Below are positions 1 to 5,605 of a stretch of 7,302 nt of DNA, one piece after another (position 1 is the first letter of the stretch; each line of letters begins with the position of its first letter). Source of the DNA: Bacillota bacterium. Lineage in GTDB: Bacteria > Bacillota > Clostridia > Lachnospirales > Anaerotignaceae. Made by a program: the position numbers and the translations under genes. The stretch spans positions 1 to 7,302 of the forward strand of contig JAFYQL010000069.1 in the NCBI GenBank assembly GCA_017547125.1, read 5' to 3'. The notes under the pieces are model-generated. The model did not search any database. It was not told the DNA's origin and was given only the letters and a program-made list of their open reading frames with translations.

Positions 1-148
1 GATGATACTGCATATCATCTGTGATAAAAATTGCTTCTATGCCGTCAGTTTCGTTTATAAGCTTAAGTCCTTCTTCAAAGCCGAGTGCAAAGCATGTTGT
101 GCTTAAGGCATCGGCATGAGCAGAGGATGGGGCAATGATTGTTACGGA
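1..148 (-). pseudogene. apbE: C-terminal part of ApbE downstream of the in-frame TAG, cut by the window edge
   Basis: Reading the apbE frame past the TAG gives 49 uninterrupted codons to the window edge. They begin SVTIIAPSSAHADALSTT and continue with a CFALG segment and a short acidic stretch. This is what follows the HHILD motif in intact ApbE proteins. ADALST carries the Asp and Thr known from ApbE structures to help hold the catalytic magnesium. There is no in-frame start codon or Shine-Dalgarno right after the stop, so independent translation is unlikely. Either the gene is broken by a nonsense change, or the TAG is read through, or the base is a sequencing error. The C-terminus lies outside the window. 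Confidence 0.8.
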
Positions 149-949
149 CTAGAGATTGTTTTCGATAGGACGTGCGGTTTTGGTATCGAGAATGTGATGA
201 TATCTTACTCCGTTTTCTTCAAAGCCTCTTTCGTATACACCTGATGTAACAACACTTCCGTTTTTAAGCTTTACAGTACCGTAAAGTGTTCCGCTGGGTG
301 CAAATGGTTTCTGAATACCTATTGTAAAACCTTTTTCATCATCTTCGGGACATATAGCATATATGTTTCCGCCGAGGTTTATTATGGCTTTTTCAACTTT
401 GTTTTCAACGATAAAATCCTTTGCTTTGTCGGCGATGTATCCTTTGGCAATGCCTCCAAGGTCGATGGTTGTGCCGTCGCCTTTAAGTGTTACGGAAGTT
501 TCGTTTATTTCAATGTTTTTATAGTTGATTTTTTCAGCTGCTTTTTTAATTTCTTCATCAGCAGGAACTTTTGGTTCTTCTGCAGTAAAGTTCCATAATT
601 CTGCAGCAGGGGAAATGGTTATGTCAAACTTTCCGGCTGAAATTTCGCTGTACATTACTGCAAGGTTTAAAAGTTCGGCAGTGTCAGCGCTTACATCTAC
701 AGAGTTTCCGTCTGCACTGTTTATGGCTGAAATTTCACTTGTTTTCACTGTTTTTGAAAGCATATTTTCATAGTCACGGCAAAGTGAAAAGCACTCGTCT
801 ATTATTTCAGCCGGCTTTTTACTGCTGTTTTCTTCGTATATAGTTATGCTTGAAACTGTATTAAGAAGAAAATCTGTGTCTGATACGGGTTCGCTGCTGC
901 ATCCGGCAAGAAAAAGCGCACCCAGAAGTATATAAAGTATTTTTTTCAA
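149..949 (-). CDS. apbE: FAD:protein FMN transferase lipoprotein (ApbE), stopped early by an in-frame TAG
   Basis: ApbE enzymes transfer FMN from FAD to a Thr/Ser of target proteins (Rnf/Nqr subunits, extracytoplasmic FMN-binding proteins) outside the membrane. The product starts with a lipoprotein signal, MKKILYILLGALFLAGC, whose lipobox LAGC puts the lipidated Cys at residue 17. Family motifs follow in order: SAGKFDIT (about 104-111), DLGGIAKGY (about 163-171), NLGGN (191-195), TSGVYER (about 235-241) and HHILDTKTARP (251-261). I place the start at the TTG at 947-949, because a GGAG Shine-Dalgarno lies 8 nt before it. The upstream GTG at 956-958 overlaps that same GGAG and is an unlikely start. 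The frame ends at a TAG (149-151) after 266 codons, whereas the family is usually about 320-350 residues, and ApbE-like sequence continues beyond the stop. It is the last gene of the aroC, spoIIM-like, recombinase, apbE series, 21 bp after the recombinase stop. Family identity is secure. Whether a working enzyme is made is open. Confidence 0.88.
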   Translation of the reverse strand: MKKILYILLGALFLAGCSSEPVSDTDFLLNTVSSITIYEENSSKKPAEIIDECFSLCRDYENMLSKTVKTSEISAINSADGNSVDVSADTAELLNLAVMYSEISAGKFDITISPAAELWNFTAEEPKVPADEEIKKAAEKINYKNIEINETSVTLKGDGTTIDLGGIAKGYIADKAKDFIVENKVEKAIINLGGNIYAICPEDDEKGFTIGIQKPFAPSGTLYGTVKLKNGSVVTSGVYERGFEENGVRYHHILDTKTARPIENNL

Positions 950-957
950 AACTATCA

Positions 958-961
958 CTCC
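958..961 (-). promoter_or_regulatory. Shine-Dalgarno of apbE, deciding a TTG start
   Basis: GGAG on the minus strand lies 8 nt before the TTG at 947-949. The first in-frame candidate, a GTG at 956-958, shares its last-read base region with this GGAG and would have no ribosome binding site of its own. The TTG start also gives a cleaner lipoprotein signal (MKK, then a hydrophobic core, then LAGC). Confidence 0.7.
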
Positions 962-970
962 GAATATATT

Positions 971-1837
971 TTATGCTCGTGGATGAGATGAAAGATAAAC
1001 ATCCATAAGTCGTTTTTTATTAAGCTTGCTATAGGCATTAAGTGCGCTTATGTCTGAAAAGCCCATAAGCTCCTGAACACTTTCAAGGTCAGCTCCGTTA
1101 TATATCATATGCGCCGCAAAGCTGCTGCGAAGCATAGAAGGGCTGATTTCTGTACTGAGGCCTGAGTTTTTTGCGTGTTCTTTAATTATTTTCCAGAAAC
1201 CCTGACGGCTTAAAGGCTGACCGTTTGATTTGCCGAAAAGATAATCGTCAGAAGAGAAGTTTTTGCCTTTCATGTATGAGGAAAGGGCTTCTGATGCCTG
1301 CTTGCCGAATGGAATAAGCCTTGCTTTGTTTCCGCCGGAGCAGATACAGTAGTTCATATCAAGATTTATGTCAGAAAACTTGATAAGTACAATTTCACTT
1401 GCCCTCATGCCTGTTGCATAAAGAAGCTCAAGCATAGCTTTATCGCGTCTGCCTTTTGCAGTTGAAGTATCAGGAGAAGAAAGAAGATTTTCAATTTCTT
1501 CTGCCTTAAGTACGGAAGGCATTTTCTTGTCGCTCTGCATAGGCTTTATTTCTTCGCAAGGGTTAAGTTTTACTTTGCCTTCAAGCATAAGAAAATGATA
1601 AAAAAGTCTGATGGACGCAAGGGCTCTTGCCTGCGTTGAACTGCTTTTGCCGCTGGCAGAAAGGAAAGAAAGATATCTGTTAACCTGAGTTTTGCCAACA
1701 CGAATGACATCAAGCTCTTTTTCTTCGGCATAGGAAGTGAAGGCATTGATGTCTGAAATATATGACTCAACAGTGTTTTTTGAGTAGTCTTTTTTAATTG
1801 TAAGATATTTTCTGAAATCTTCGATATAGTTTTCCAT
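971..1837 (-). CDS. Xer-type tyrosine recombinase with altered catalytic histidines
   Basis: This 288-residue protein has the size and two-domain layout of XerC/XerD. An N-terminal SAM-like DNA-binding domain covers about residues 1-90 and the catalytic domain about 105-285. XerC/XerD resolve chromosome dimers at dif; related proteins act as integrases. Visible catalytic residues are Arg145 (ATGMRASE), Lys171 (GGNKARLIPFG), Arg237 (SPSMLRSSF) and nucleophile Tyr269 (NAYSKL). In the usual HxLRHSFATH motif the first His is Ser234, and in the usual LGH motif the His is Phe260, so the classical pentad is incomplete. The start ATG is preceded by GAGGT, which lies inside the end of the SpoIIM-like gene 7 bp upstream. 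That indicates co-transcription and probable translational coupling. A spoIIM-xerD neighbourhood is also known in Bacillus, which favours a XerD-derived origin. It could be a divergent but active recombinase or a DNA-binding protein that has lost strand transfer. I assign no symbol. Confidence 0.85.
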   Translation of the reverse strand: MENYIEDFRKYLTIKKDYSKNTVESYISDINAFTSYAEEKELDVIRVGKTQVNRYLSFLSASGKSSSTQARALASIRLFYHFLMLEGKVKLNPCEEIKPMQSDKKMPSVLKAEEIENLLSSPDTSTAKGRRDKAMLELLYATGMRASEIVLIKFSDINLDMNYCICSGGNKARLIPFGKQASEALSSYMKGKNFSSDDYLFGKSNGQPLSRQGFWKIIKEHAKNSGLSTEISPSMLRSSFAAHMIYNGADLESVQELMGFSDISALNAYSKLNKKRLMDVYLSSHPRA

Positions 1838-1844
1838 ACTGACC

Positions 1845-2390
1845 TCACAGTTTTAACTTATGCTTTAATATACAGTATAACACAAGAATGGCGGTTGCAG
1901 ATGAAAATATAATTATATTTTCGGCATCTGTCTTTATTTTTTCGTTTTTAGGGTTTATTCTTCTTTTTTCGTGCGTAAATTTTTGAATAACTCTGCCTAT
2001 GGAAAAGGCAGAAGAGACCATTGAACAGAGTATGAGCAGGCTTTGAAGCAGTGCAGTTTTAAGTATAAGCAAAGCACTGTTCTGGGTGAAGATTATACTG
2101 CATACTGCACCCGAAGAAAGAAAGGACTGAAAAAATAGCAGTACGCAGGAAAGAGCAATGCCAAAGCTGAAACAGGAAGAAAAAAGTATAAGGTACGGAA
2201 TGATGCAGACGCAAAGAAAAACATATACGCTTTTTTCTTCTGAAACAAATGCACTGATCAGTCTGGAAAAAGGATTTGAAGGCGAAAGAAGGTTGCAGAC
2301 ACTTCCGCATACAGCACCCAAAATAGCAAAAAGACAGATCAGAAATAATATGACCTGTCCTTTTTTGAAACCCATTAACTTTTTAATCAT
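1845..2390 (-). CDS. SpoIIM-like integral membrane protein (putative)
   Basis: This 181-residue protein has about five predicted membrane segments, roughly residues 12-34, 54-72, 75-98, 106-132 and 158-175. A charged loop rich in Lys/Arg/Glu covers about 135-157, and the C-terminus is short and basic. Topology, size and the small-residue helix around 90-132 resemble SpoIIM (about 210 residues in Bacillus). SpoIIM, with SpoIID and SpoIIP, drives engulfment of the forespore by peptidoglycan degradation. The next gene is a Xer-type recombinase 7 bp away, a neighbourhood that supports the assignment. I see no decisive motif, so the call rests on topology and context and could be wrong. The protein has 10 Cys in 181 residues, which is high. 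Its ribosome binding site lies within a strong hairpin (2396-2433) between it and aroC. The start is the ATG at 2388-2390, with GGGAG 9 nt upstream. Confidence 0.45.
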   Translation of the reverse strand: MIKKLMGFKKGQVILFLICLFAILGAVCGSVCNLLSPSNPFSRLISAFVSEEKSVYVFLCVCIIPYLILFSSCFSFGIALSCVLLFFQSFLSSGAVCSIIFTQNSALLILKTALLQSLLILCSMVSSAFSIGRVIQKFTHEKRRINPKNEKIKTDAENIIIFSSATAILVLYCILKHKLKL

Positions 2391-2395
2391 AACAA

Positions 2396-2433
2396 ATCAC
2401 TCCCTTAAACAAACTATGTTGTAAGGGAGTGAT
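2396..2433 (-). promoter_or_regulatory. Hairpin enclosing the ribosome binding site of the SpoIIM-like gene
   Basis: On the minus strand the arms ATCACTCCCTTA (2433-2422) and TAAGGGAGTGAT (2407-2396) are perfect 12-bp complements. Inside them, after a one-base bulge, lies a further 4-bp stem (AACA/TGTT) with a 5-nt loop. The 3' arm holds AAGGGAG, the only plausible Shine-Dalgarno for the ATG at 2388-2390, so the folded RNA would hide it. The hairpin starts 7 nt after the aroC stop codon, close enough for a ribosome terminating there to disturb its base. The following run on the minus strand is TTGTTATG, too weak a U tract for a typical intrinsic terminator, although partial termination after aroC cannot be excluded. 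Confidence 0.65.
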
Positions 2434-2440
2434 GATATGC

Positions 2441-3544
2441 TTATCCTAAATAAAAATCTTTGATTTTGTCCATACGGGCAAACATATTGCTGAAAATAAG
2501 ATCCACAAGTGTGATGGCAGCCATAGCTTCAACAACTATAACGGCACGAGGAACGATGATTGGGTCGTGGCGTCCGTGAATTTCAAGGGTTGTGTTTGTT
2601 CCGTCTTTTGTAACAGTTTCCTGTGATTTGAATATTGATGGAGTAGGTTTGAATGCAGCACGGAAAACAATTTCATCCCCGTCGCTCATACCGCCAAGAA
2701 TACCGCCTGCATTATTTGTTTTCTTTGAAACTATACCGTTTTCGTCAGCAAAGAAATTGTCGTTGTTTTCGCTGCCTTTTGAAAGAGCAACCTCAAAGCC
2801 TGAGCCGATTTCAAAGCCTTTAACTGCACCTATTGAAAAGATTGCTTTTGCAAGAGATGAATCAAGCTTATCAAAAACTGTTTCGCCTATGCCGGCCATA
2901 ACGCCTTTGATTCGGCATTCAACAATACCGCCTGCAGAGTCGCAGTTTTCAATGCATTCAGTAAGTCTTTTCTGTGCGAGGGAAGAAACTTCAGCATCGG
3001 CCATATAAAGCGGGTCGGCAAATATTTCTTCTTTTGATGAAGGGATTTTGTCAGTTGAAAAGCCTGCAATTTCTTTTGAGTATGTTATAAAGCTTATGCC
3101 AAGTTCAGAAAGTATTTTTTTGGCAACAGCGCCTGCAGCAACACGGCATAATGTTTCTCGGCCCGAACTTCTTCCGCCGCCGCGATAGTCTCTGAAACCG
3201 TATTTTGCATCAAATGTGTAATCTGCGTGACCCGGACGATATGTATAGGCGATGTTTCCATAGTCGGCAGAGTGGTGGTCTTCGTTATAAACAACAAGAG
3301 AAATTGGTGTGCCTGTTGTTTTTCCTTCAAATACGCCTGAAAGAATGTGAACAGTGTCGCTTTCTTTGCGTTTTGTACCAAATTTATTTGAACCAGGTTT
3401 TCTGAGGTCTAAATCTTTTTGTATATCTTCTTCGCAAAGTTCAATACCTGCAGGACAACCGTCGATAACAACGCCCAATGCTTTTCCGTGGCTTTCACCC
3501 CAGGTTGAAATTGTGAAGTTTTTTCCGTAAACAGAACCTGACAT
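2441..3544 (-). CDS. aroC: Chorismate synthase
   Basis: AroC is the last enzyme of the shikimate pathway. It converts 5-enolpyruvylshikimate-3-phosphate to chorismate with reduced FMN, in the cytoplasm. The 367-residue product is full length and carries GESHGKALGVVIDGCP (16-31), RPGHADYT (103-110), RGGGRSSGRET (121-131), CDSAGG (201-206), NAGGILGGMSDG (278-289) and GRHDPIIVPRAV (324-335), all family signatures. The N-terminus (MSGSVYGKNFTISTWGESHG) matches the shorter E. coli-like AroC group, not the roughly 390-residue Bacillus type. A small deviation is LRKPG (47-51), where RRRPG is common, and GGMSDG where SNG is usual. The start is secure: AGAGGTGA lies 6 nt upstream and a promoter is visible at 3583-3610. 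It is the first gene of the leftward operon. Confidence 0.97.
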   Translation of the reverse strand: MSGSVYGKNFTISTWGESHGKALGVVIDGCPAGIELCEEDIQKDLDLRKPGSNKFGTKRKESDTVHILSGVFEGKTTGTPISLVVYNEDHHSADYGNIAYTYRPGHADYTFDAKYGFRDYRGGGRSSGRETLCRVAAGAVAKKILSELGISFITYSKEIAGFSTDKIPSSKEEIFADPLYMADAEVSSLAQKRLTECIENCDSAGGIVECRIKGVMAGIGETVFDKLDSSLAKAIFSIGAVKGFEIGSGFEVALSKGSENNDNFFADENGIVSKKTNNAGGILGGMSDGDEIVFRAAFKPTPSIFKSQETVTKDGTNTTLEIHGRHDPIIVPRAVIVVEAMAAITLVDLIFSNMFARMDKIKDFYLG

Positions 3545-3550
3545 TTTTAA

Positions 3551-3610
3551 TCACCTCTAAAGTATTTATCGTAATTAATATAATTATAGCAAAAAATATC
3601 GCAAGCACAA
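3551..3610 (-). promoter_or_regulatory. Promoter and ribosome binding site of aroC
   Basis: Read on the minus strand, a perfect -10 box TATAAT (3588-3583) is preceded by TTGTGC (3610-3605) as a weak -35, with a 16-bp spacer. The strong Shine-Dalgarno AGAGGTGA is at 3558-3551. The expected leader is about 30 nt with no obvious structure, so no riboswitch or T-box is present here. The promoter presumably serves the whole aroC to apbE series. Confidence 0.65.
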
Positions 3611-3623
3611 TAAATAAAAAATA

Positions 3624-3673
3624 TTTACACTTTTTGCGCCTTGTGGCATACTATGTTTGATGGAAAGAGGTGG
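3624..3673 (+). promoter_or_regulatory. Promoter and ribosome binding site of the RNA methyltransferase operon
   Basis: TTTACA (3624-3629) and CATACT (3647-3652) lie 17 bp apart and resemble a sigma-A promoter. AAAGAGGTGG (3664-3673) is a strong Shine-Dalgarno 5 nt before the ATG at 3679. The -35 boxes of this promoter and the divergent aroC promoter are only 13 bp apart, so RNA polymerase binding at one could affect the other. Confidence 0.55.
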
Positions 3674-3678
3674 AATAA

Positions 3679-4467
3679 ATGTCTTTTAAAAAAGGTACAG
3701 CCAAAATGTTTAAAAGCATAAAGGCTTTGAAAACTAAAAAAGAAAGAGATAAAGAAGGTCTTTTTGTGTGCGAAGGCTTACGTTTTGTTGAAGAAATTAC
3801 TGATGACTTCAAAATTAAGATGTATGTTGCAAGCGAAAGCTTTGCACAGGAAAATAACCTTGATATATACGAAAAAAGAGCCGAAGTTTATGTGTTCACA
3901 GACAAGGAATTTGGTGAAATGAGTGATACAGAAACTCCGCAGGGTATTATGGCTATCTGCCATAAGAAAAACTATAGCCTTGAAGAAATAGTTAAAAAGG
4001 CTGACGGTGGGTTTTATGTGGCGGCAGAAGAACTTAACGACCCTGGCAACCTTGGCACAATTATCCGTACTGCAGACGCCTGCGGTGCAGATGCAGTTAT
4101 ACTTTCAAAGGGAAGTGTGGATGTGTATAACGGCAAGGTTCTTCGTTCGACTATGGGTTCTGTTTTCCATGTGCCTATAATTACAGATGTGGACATTAAG
4201 GAAACTGTTATGATGCTTAAAAGTAACGGTGTTAAGGTTTATGCGGCACATCTTAAGGGTACAAAAACACCATACAAGTTTAACCTTAAAACAAAAACTG
4301 CATATCTTATCGGCAACGAAGCAAAAGGACTTAAGGAAGAAACAGCATCTCTTGCTGATGAATACATAAAAATACCAATGCCGGGCAGAGCGGAAAGCCT
4401 TAATGCATCAGTTGCGGCGGCAGTGCTTATGTACGAAACTGTAAGACAGAGAGAGGAAGAAAAATGA
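3679..4467 (+). CDS. TrmH/SpoU-family 2'-O-ribose RNA methyltransferase
   Basis: This SPOUT-class enzyme uses S-adenosylmethionine to methylate a ribose 2'-OH in rRNA or tRNA. The 262-residue protein has the expected N-terminal substrate-binding domain (about 10-95, with GLFVCEG at 27-33) and a C-terminal trefoil-knot catalytic domain. The three SpoU motifs are clear: NDPGNLGTIIRTA (120-132), with the Asn and Arg of motif 1; LIGNEAKGL (210-218); and IPMPGRAESLNASVA (232-246), which forms the cofactor-binding knot. Length and layout match the RlmB/TsnR/YsgA group that acts on 23S rRNA, but the target nucleotide cannot be read from the sequence. It starts at an ATG with a strong ribosome binding site just after its promoter. 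Its TGA overlaps the next gene's ATG (ATGA), indicating translational coupling. Confidence 0.93.
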   Translation: MSFKKGTAKMFKSIKALKTKKERDKEGLFVCEGLRFVEEITDDFKIKMYVASESFAQENNLDIYEKRAEVYVFTDKEFGEMSDTETPQGIMAICHKKNYSLEEIVKKADGGFYVAAEELNDPGNLGTIIRTADACGADAVILSKGSVDVYNGKVLRSTMGSVFHVPIITDVDIKETVMMLKSNGVKVYAAHLKGTKTPYKFNLKTKTAYLIGNEAKGLKEETASLADEYIKIPMPGRAESLNASVAAAVLMYETVRQREEEK

Positions 4468-5573
4468 TACGTTTTATCAAAAAAGAACCTGTTCTTTCTG
4501 CAGCTGCAGTTCTTGCGGTAATTACATCATTCATAATTTTTCCAAGCAAGGAAACACTTCTCAGCATTGACTTCAGAGTTTTAAGCATACTTTTCTGTCT
4601 TATGACAATTACATCAGGCCTTGATGAAGAAGGTGTGCTTACAAAAGCGGCATCTTTTCTTCTTGCAAAGGCAAAAGGGTGGAGAAGTATATATCTTGCA
4701 CTGGTGCTTCTTTGTTTCTTCTCATCAATGATAGTTACAAATGACGTGGCGCTTATTGCATTTGTTCCTTTTGCCATAAAGACAATACATATGACAGGCA
4801 GACAGAAAAGCCTTATAAAGGTTATTGTTATGCAGACCATAGCGGCAAACCTTGGCAGTATGCTCACACCTATAGGAAATCCGCAGAATCTGTATCTCTA
4901 CTCACTTGCAGGGGTAAGCACATTTGAGTTTATAAAAGATATGTCTGTAATGTGGGTTGGCTCACTTATTTTTATTCTTGCATCTGCCTTCACAGAAAAG
5001 AATGAAAAAATGCAGGAATATGACCACGAGCCTTTTGCAAGAATGAGAAAACGCAATGTAACACTTTATGCAGTGCTTTTTGTAGTTTCAATACTTTCTG
5101 TAATGCACGTTTTCCACTATGCAGTTTCATTTGCTATTGTCTGCGTTGCAATACTTATTAAAAACAGAAGACTTTTCAGAAAGACTGATTATTCACTTCT
5201 GCTTACATTCATTTTCTTCTTTGTGTTTATACACAACATAAAGAGTATGGACTATGTAAGAAGCTTCCTTGAAGGTATAATTGCAGGAAACGAATTTGTA
5301 GCAGGGTTTGTGCTTAGTCAGGTTATAAGTAATGTGCCTGCGGCTATACTTATTTCAGGCTTTACTGATAAATATATGCTTCTTGCGGCGGCAGTTAACC
5401 TTGGCGGACTTGGCACACTTATTGCGTCTATGGCAAGCCTTATTTCGTACAAGTTTTATTCTTGCACAGTAAATGCTAATTTAAAGAAATTTATGATTGT
5501 ATTTACAAAGTGGAACGTAATATTTGTTGTTCTTCTTATTCCGTTTGTATATTTAACACTTAATATGATATAA
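4464..5573 (+). CDS. ArsB/NhaD/SLC13-type (ion transporter superfamily) permease
   Basis: This 369-residue polytopic membrane protein has about ten hydrophobic segments and a pseudo-two-fold repeat. The first half has VTNDVALIAFVP (91-102) and the helix-breaking TPIGNPQNL (135-143). The second half has SQVISNVPAA (285-294) and NLGGLGTLIASMASLIS (312-328). Paired TND/GNPxN and SNxPAA/GG motifs are typical of the ion transporter superfamily, which includes ArsB, NhaD, CitM and SLC13 dicarboxylate carriers. Substrate and coupling ion cannot be assigned. Calling it an arsenite or citrate carrier would be a guess, and no ars genes or regulator are nearby. It overlaps the methyltransferase gene by 4 nt and has its own AGAGAGGAAG ribosome binding site inside that gene. 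A terminator follows 2 bp after its stop. The functional link to the methyltransferase is unclear. Confidence 0.85.
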   Translation: MIRFIKKEPVLSAAAVLAVITSFIIFPSKETLLSIDFRVLSILFCLMTITSGLDEEGVLTKAASFLLAKAKGWRSIYLALVLLCFFSSMIVTNDVALIAFVPFAIKTIHMTGRQKSLIKVIVMQTIAANLGSMLTPIGNPQNLYLYSLAGVSTFEFIKDMSVMWVGSLIFILASAFTEKNEKMQEYDHEPFARMRKRNVTLYAVLFVVSILSVMHVFHYAVSFAIVCVAILIKNRRLFRKTDYSLLLTFIFFFVFIHNIKSMDYVRSFLEGIIAGNEFVAGFVLSQVISNVPAAILISGFTDKYMLLAAAVNLGGLGTLIASMASLISYKFYSCTVNANLKKFMIVFTKWNVIFVVLLIPFVYLTLNMI

Positions 5574-5575
5574 GA

Positions 5576-5601
5576 AAAGACCTCGTAAAAACGAGGTCTT
5601 T
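5576..5601. terminator. Bidirectional intrinsic terminator between convergent genes
   Basis: AAAGACCTCGT (5576-5586) and ACGAGGTCTTT (5591-5601) form a perfect 11-bp stem with an AAAA loop. T-rich sequence follows on the plus strand (TTTATTATTA) and, reading leftward, TTTTCTTA on the minus strand. It therefore can end both the permease transcript and the converging helicase transcript. The helicase stop is only 4 bp from the stem. Confidence 0.9.
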
Positions 5602-5605
5602 ATTA

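Noticed and set aside
971..1837. The recombinase as the integrase of a mobile element
   Set aside because: No attachment-site repeats, tRNA gene, phage or conjugation genes are in the window. It sits in an operon next to a SpoIIM-like gene, as housekeeping Xer genes do.
2158..2424. 88-codon plus-strand frame crossing the SpoIIM-like gene and the hairpin
   Set aside because: It is antisense to a better-supported gene with operon context. The protein is low in recognisable features and no promoter precedes it.
2396..2433. Reading the aroC/SpoIIM-like hairpin as a plain intrinsic terminator
   Set aside because: The sequence after the stem on the minus strand is TTGTTATG, with no run of T, and the stem contains the next gene's ribosome binding site. 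Partial termination remains possible.
2592..3008. 138-codon plus-strand frame opposite aroC
   Set aside because: It is the complement of a highly conserved chorismate synthase region, so its openness follows from aroC codon use.
3545..3678. Riboswitch, T-box or small RNA gene in the divergent intergenic region
   Set aside because: Both predicted leaders are only about 20-35 nt and AT-rich, with no stable stem or known motif.
4427..4867. 146-codon open frame on the minus strand antisense to the methyltransferase/permease junction
   Set aside because: It lies opposite two clearly recognisable overlapping genes, has no family resemblance that I can see, and its composition is a mirror of the plus-strand codons.
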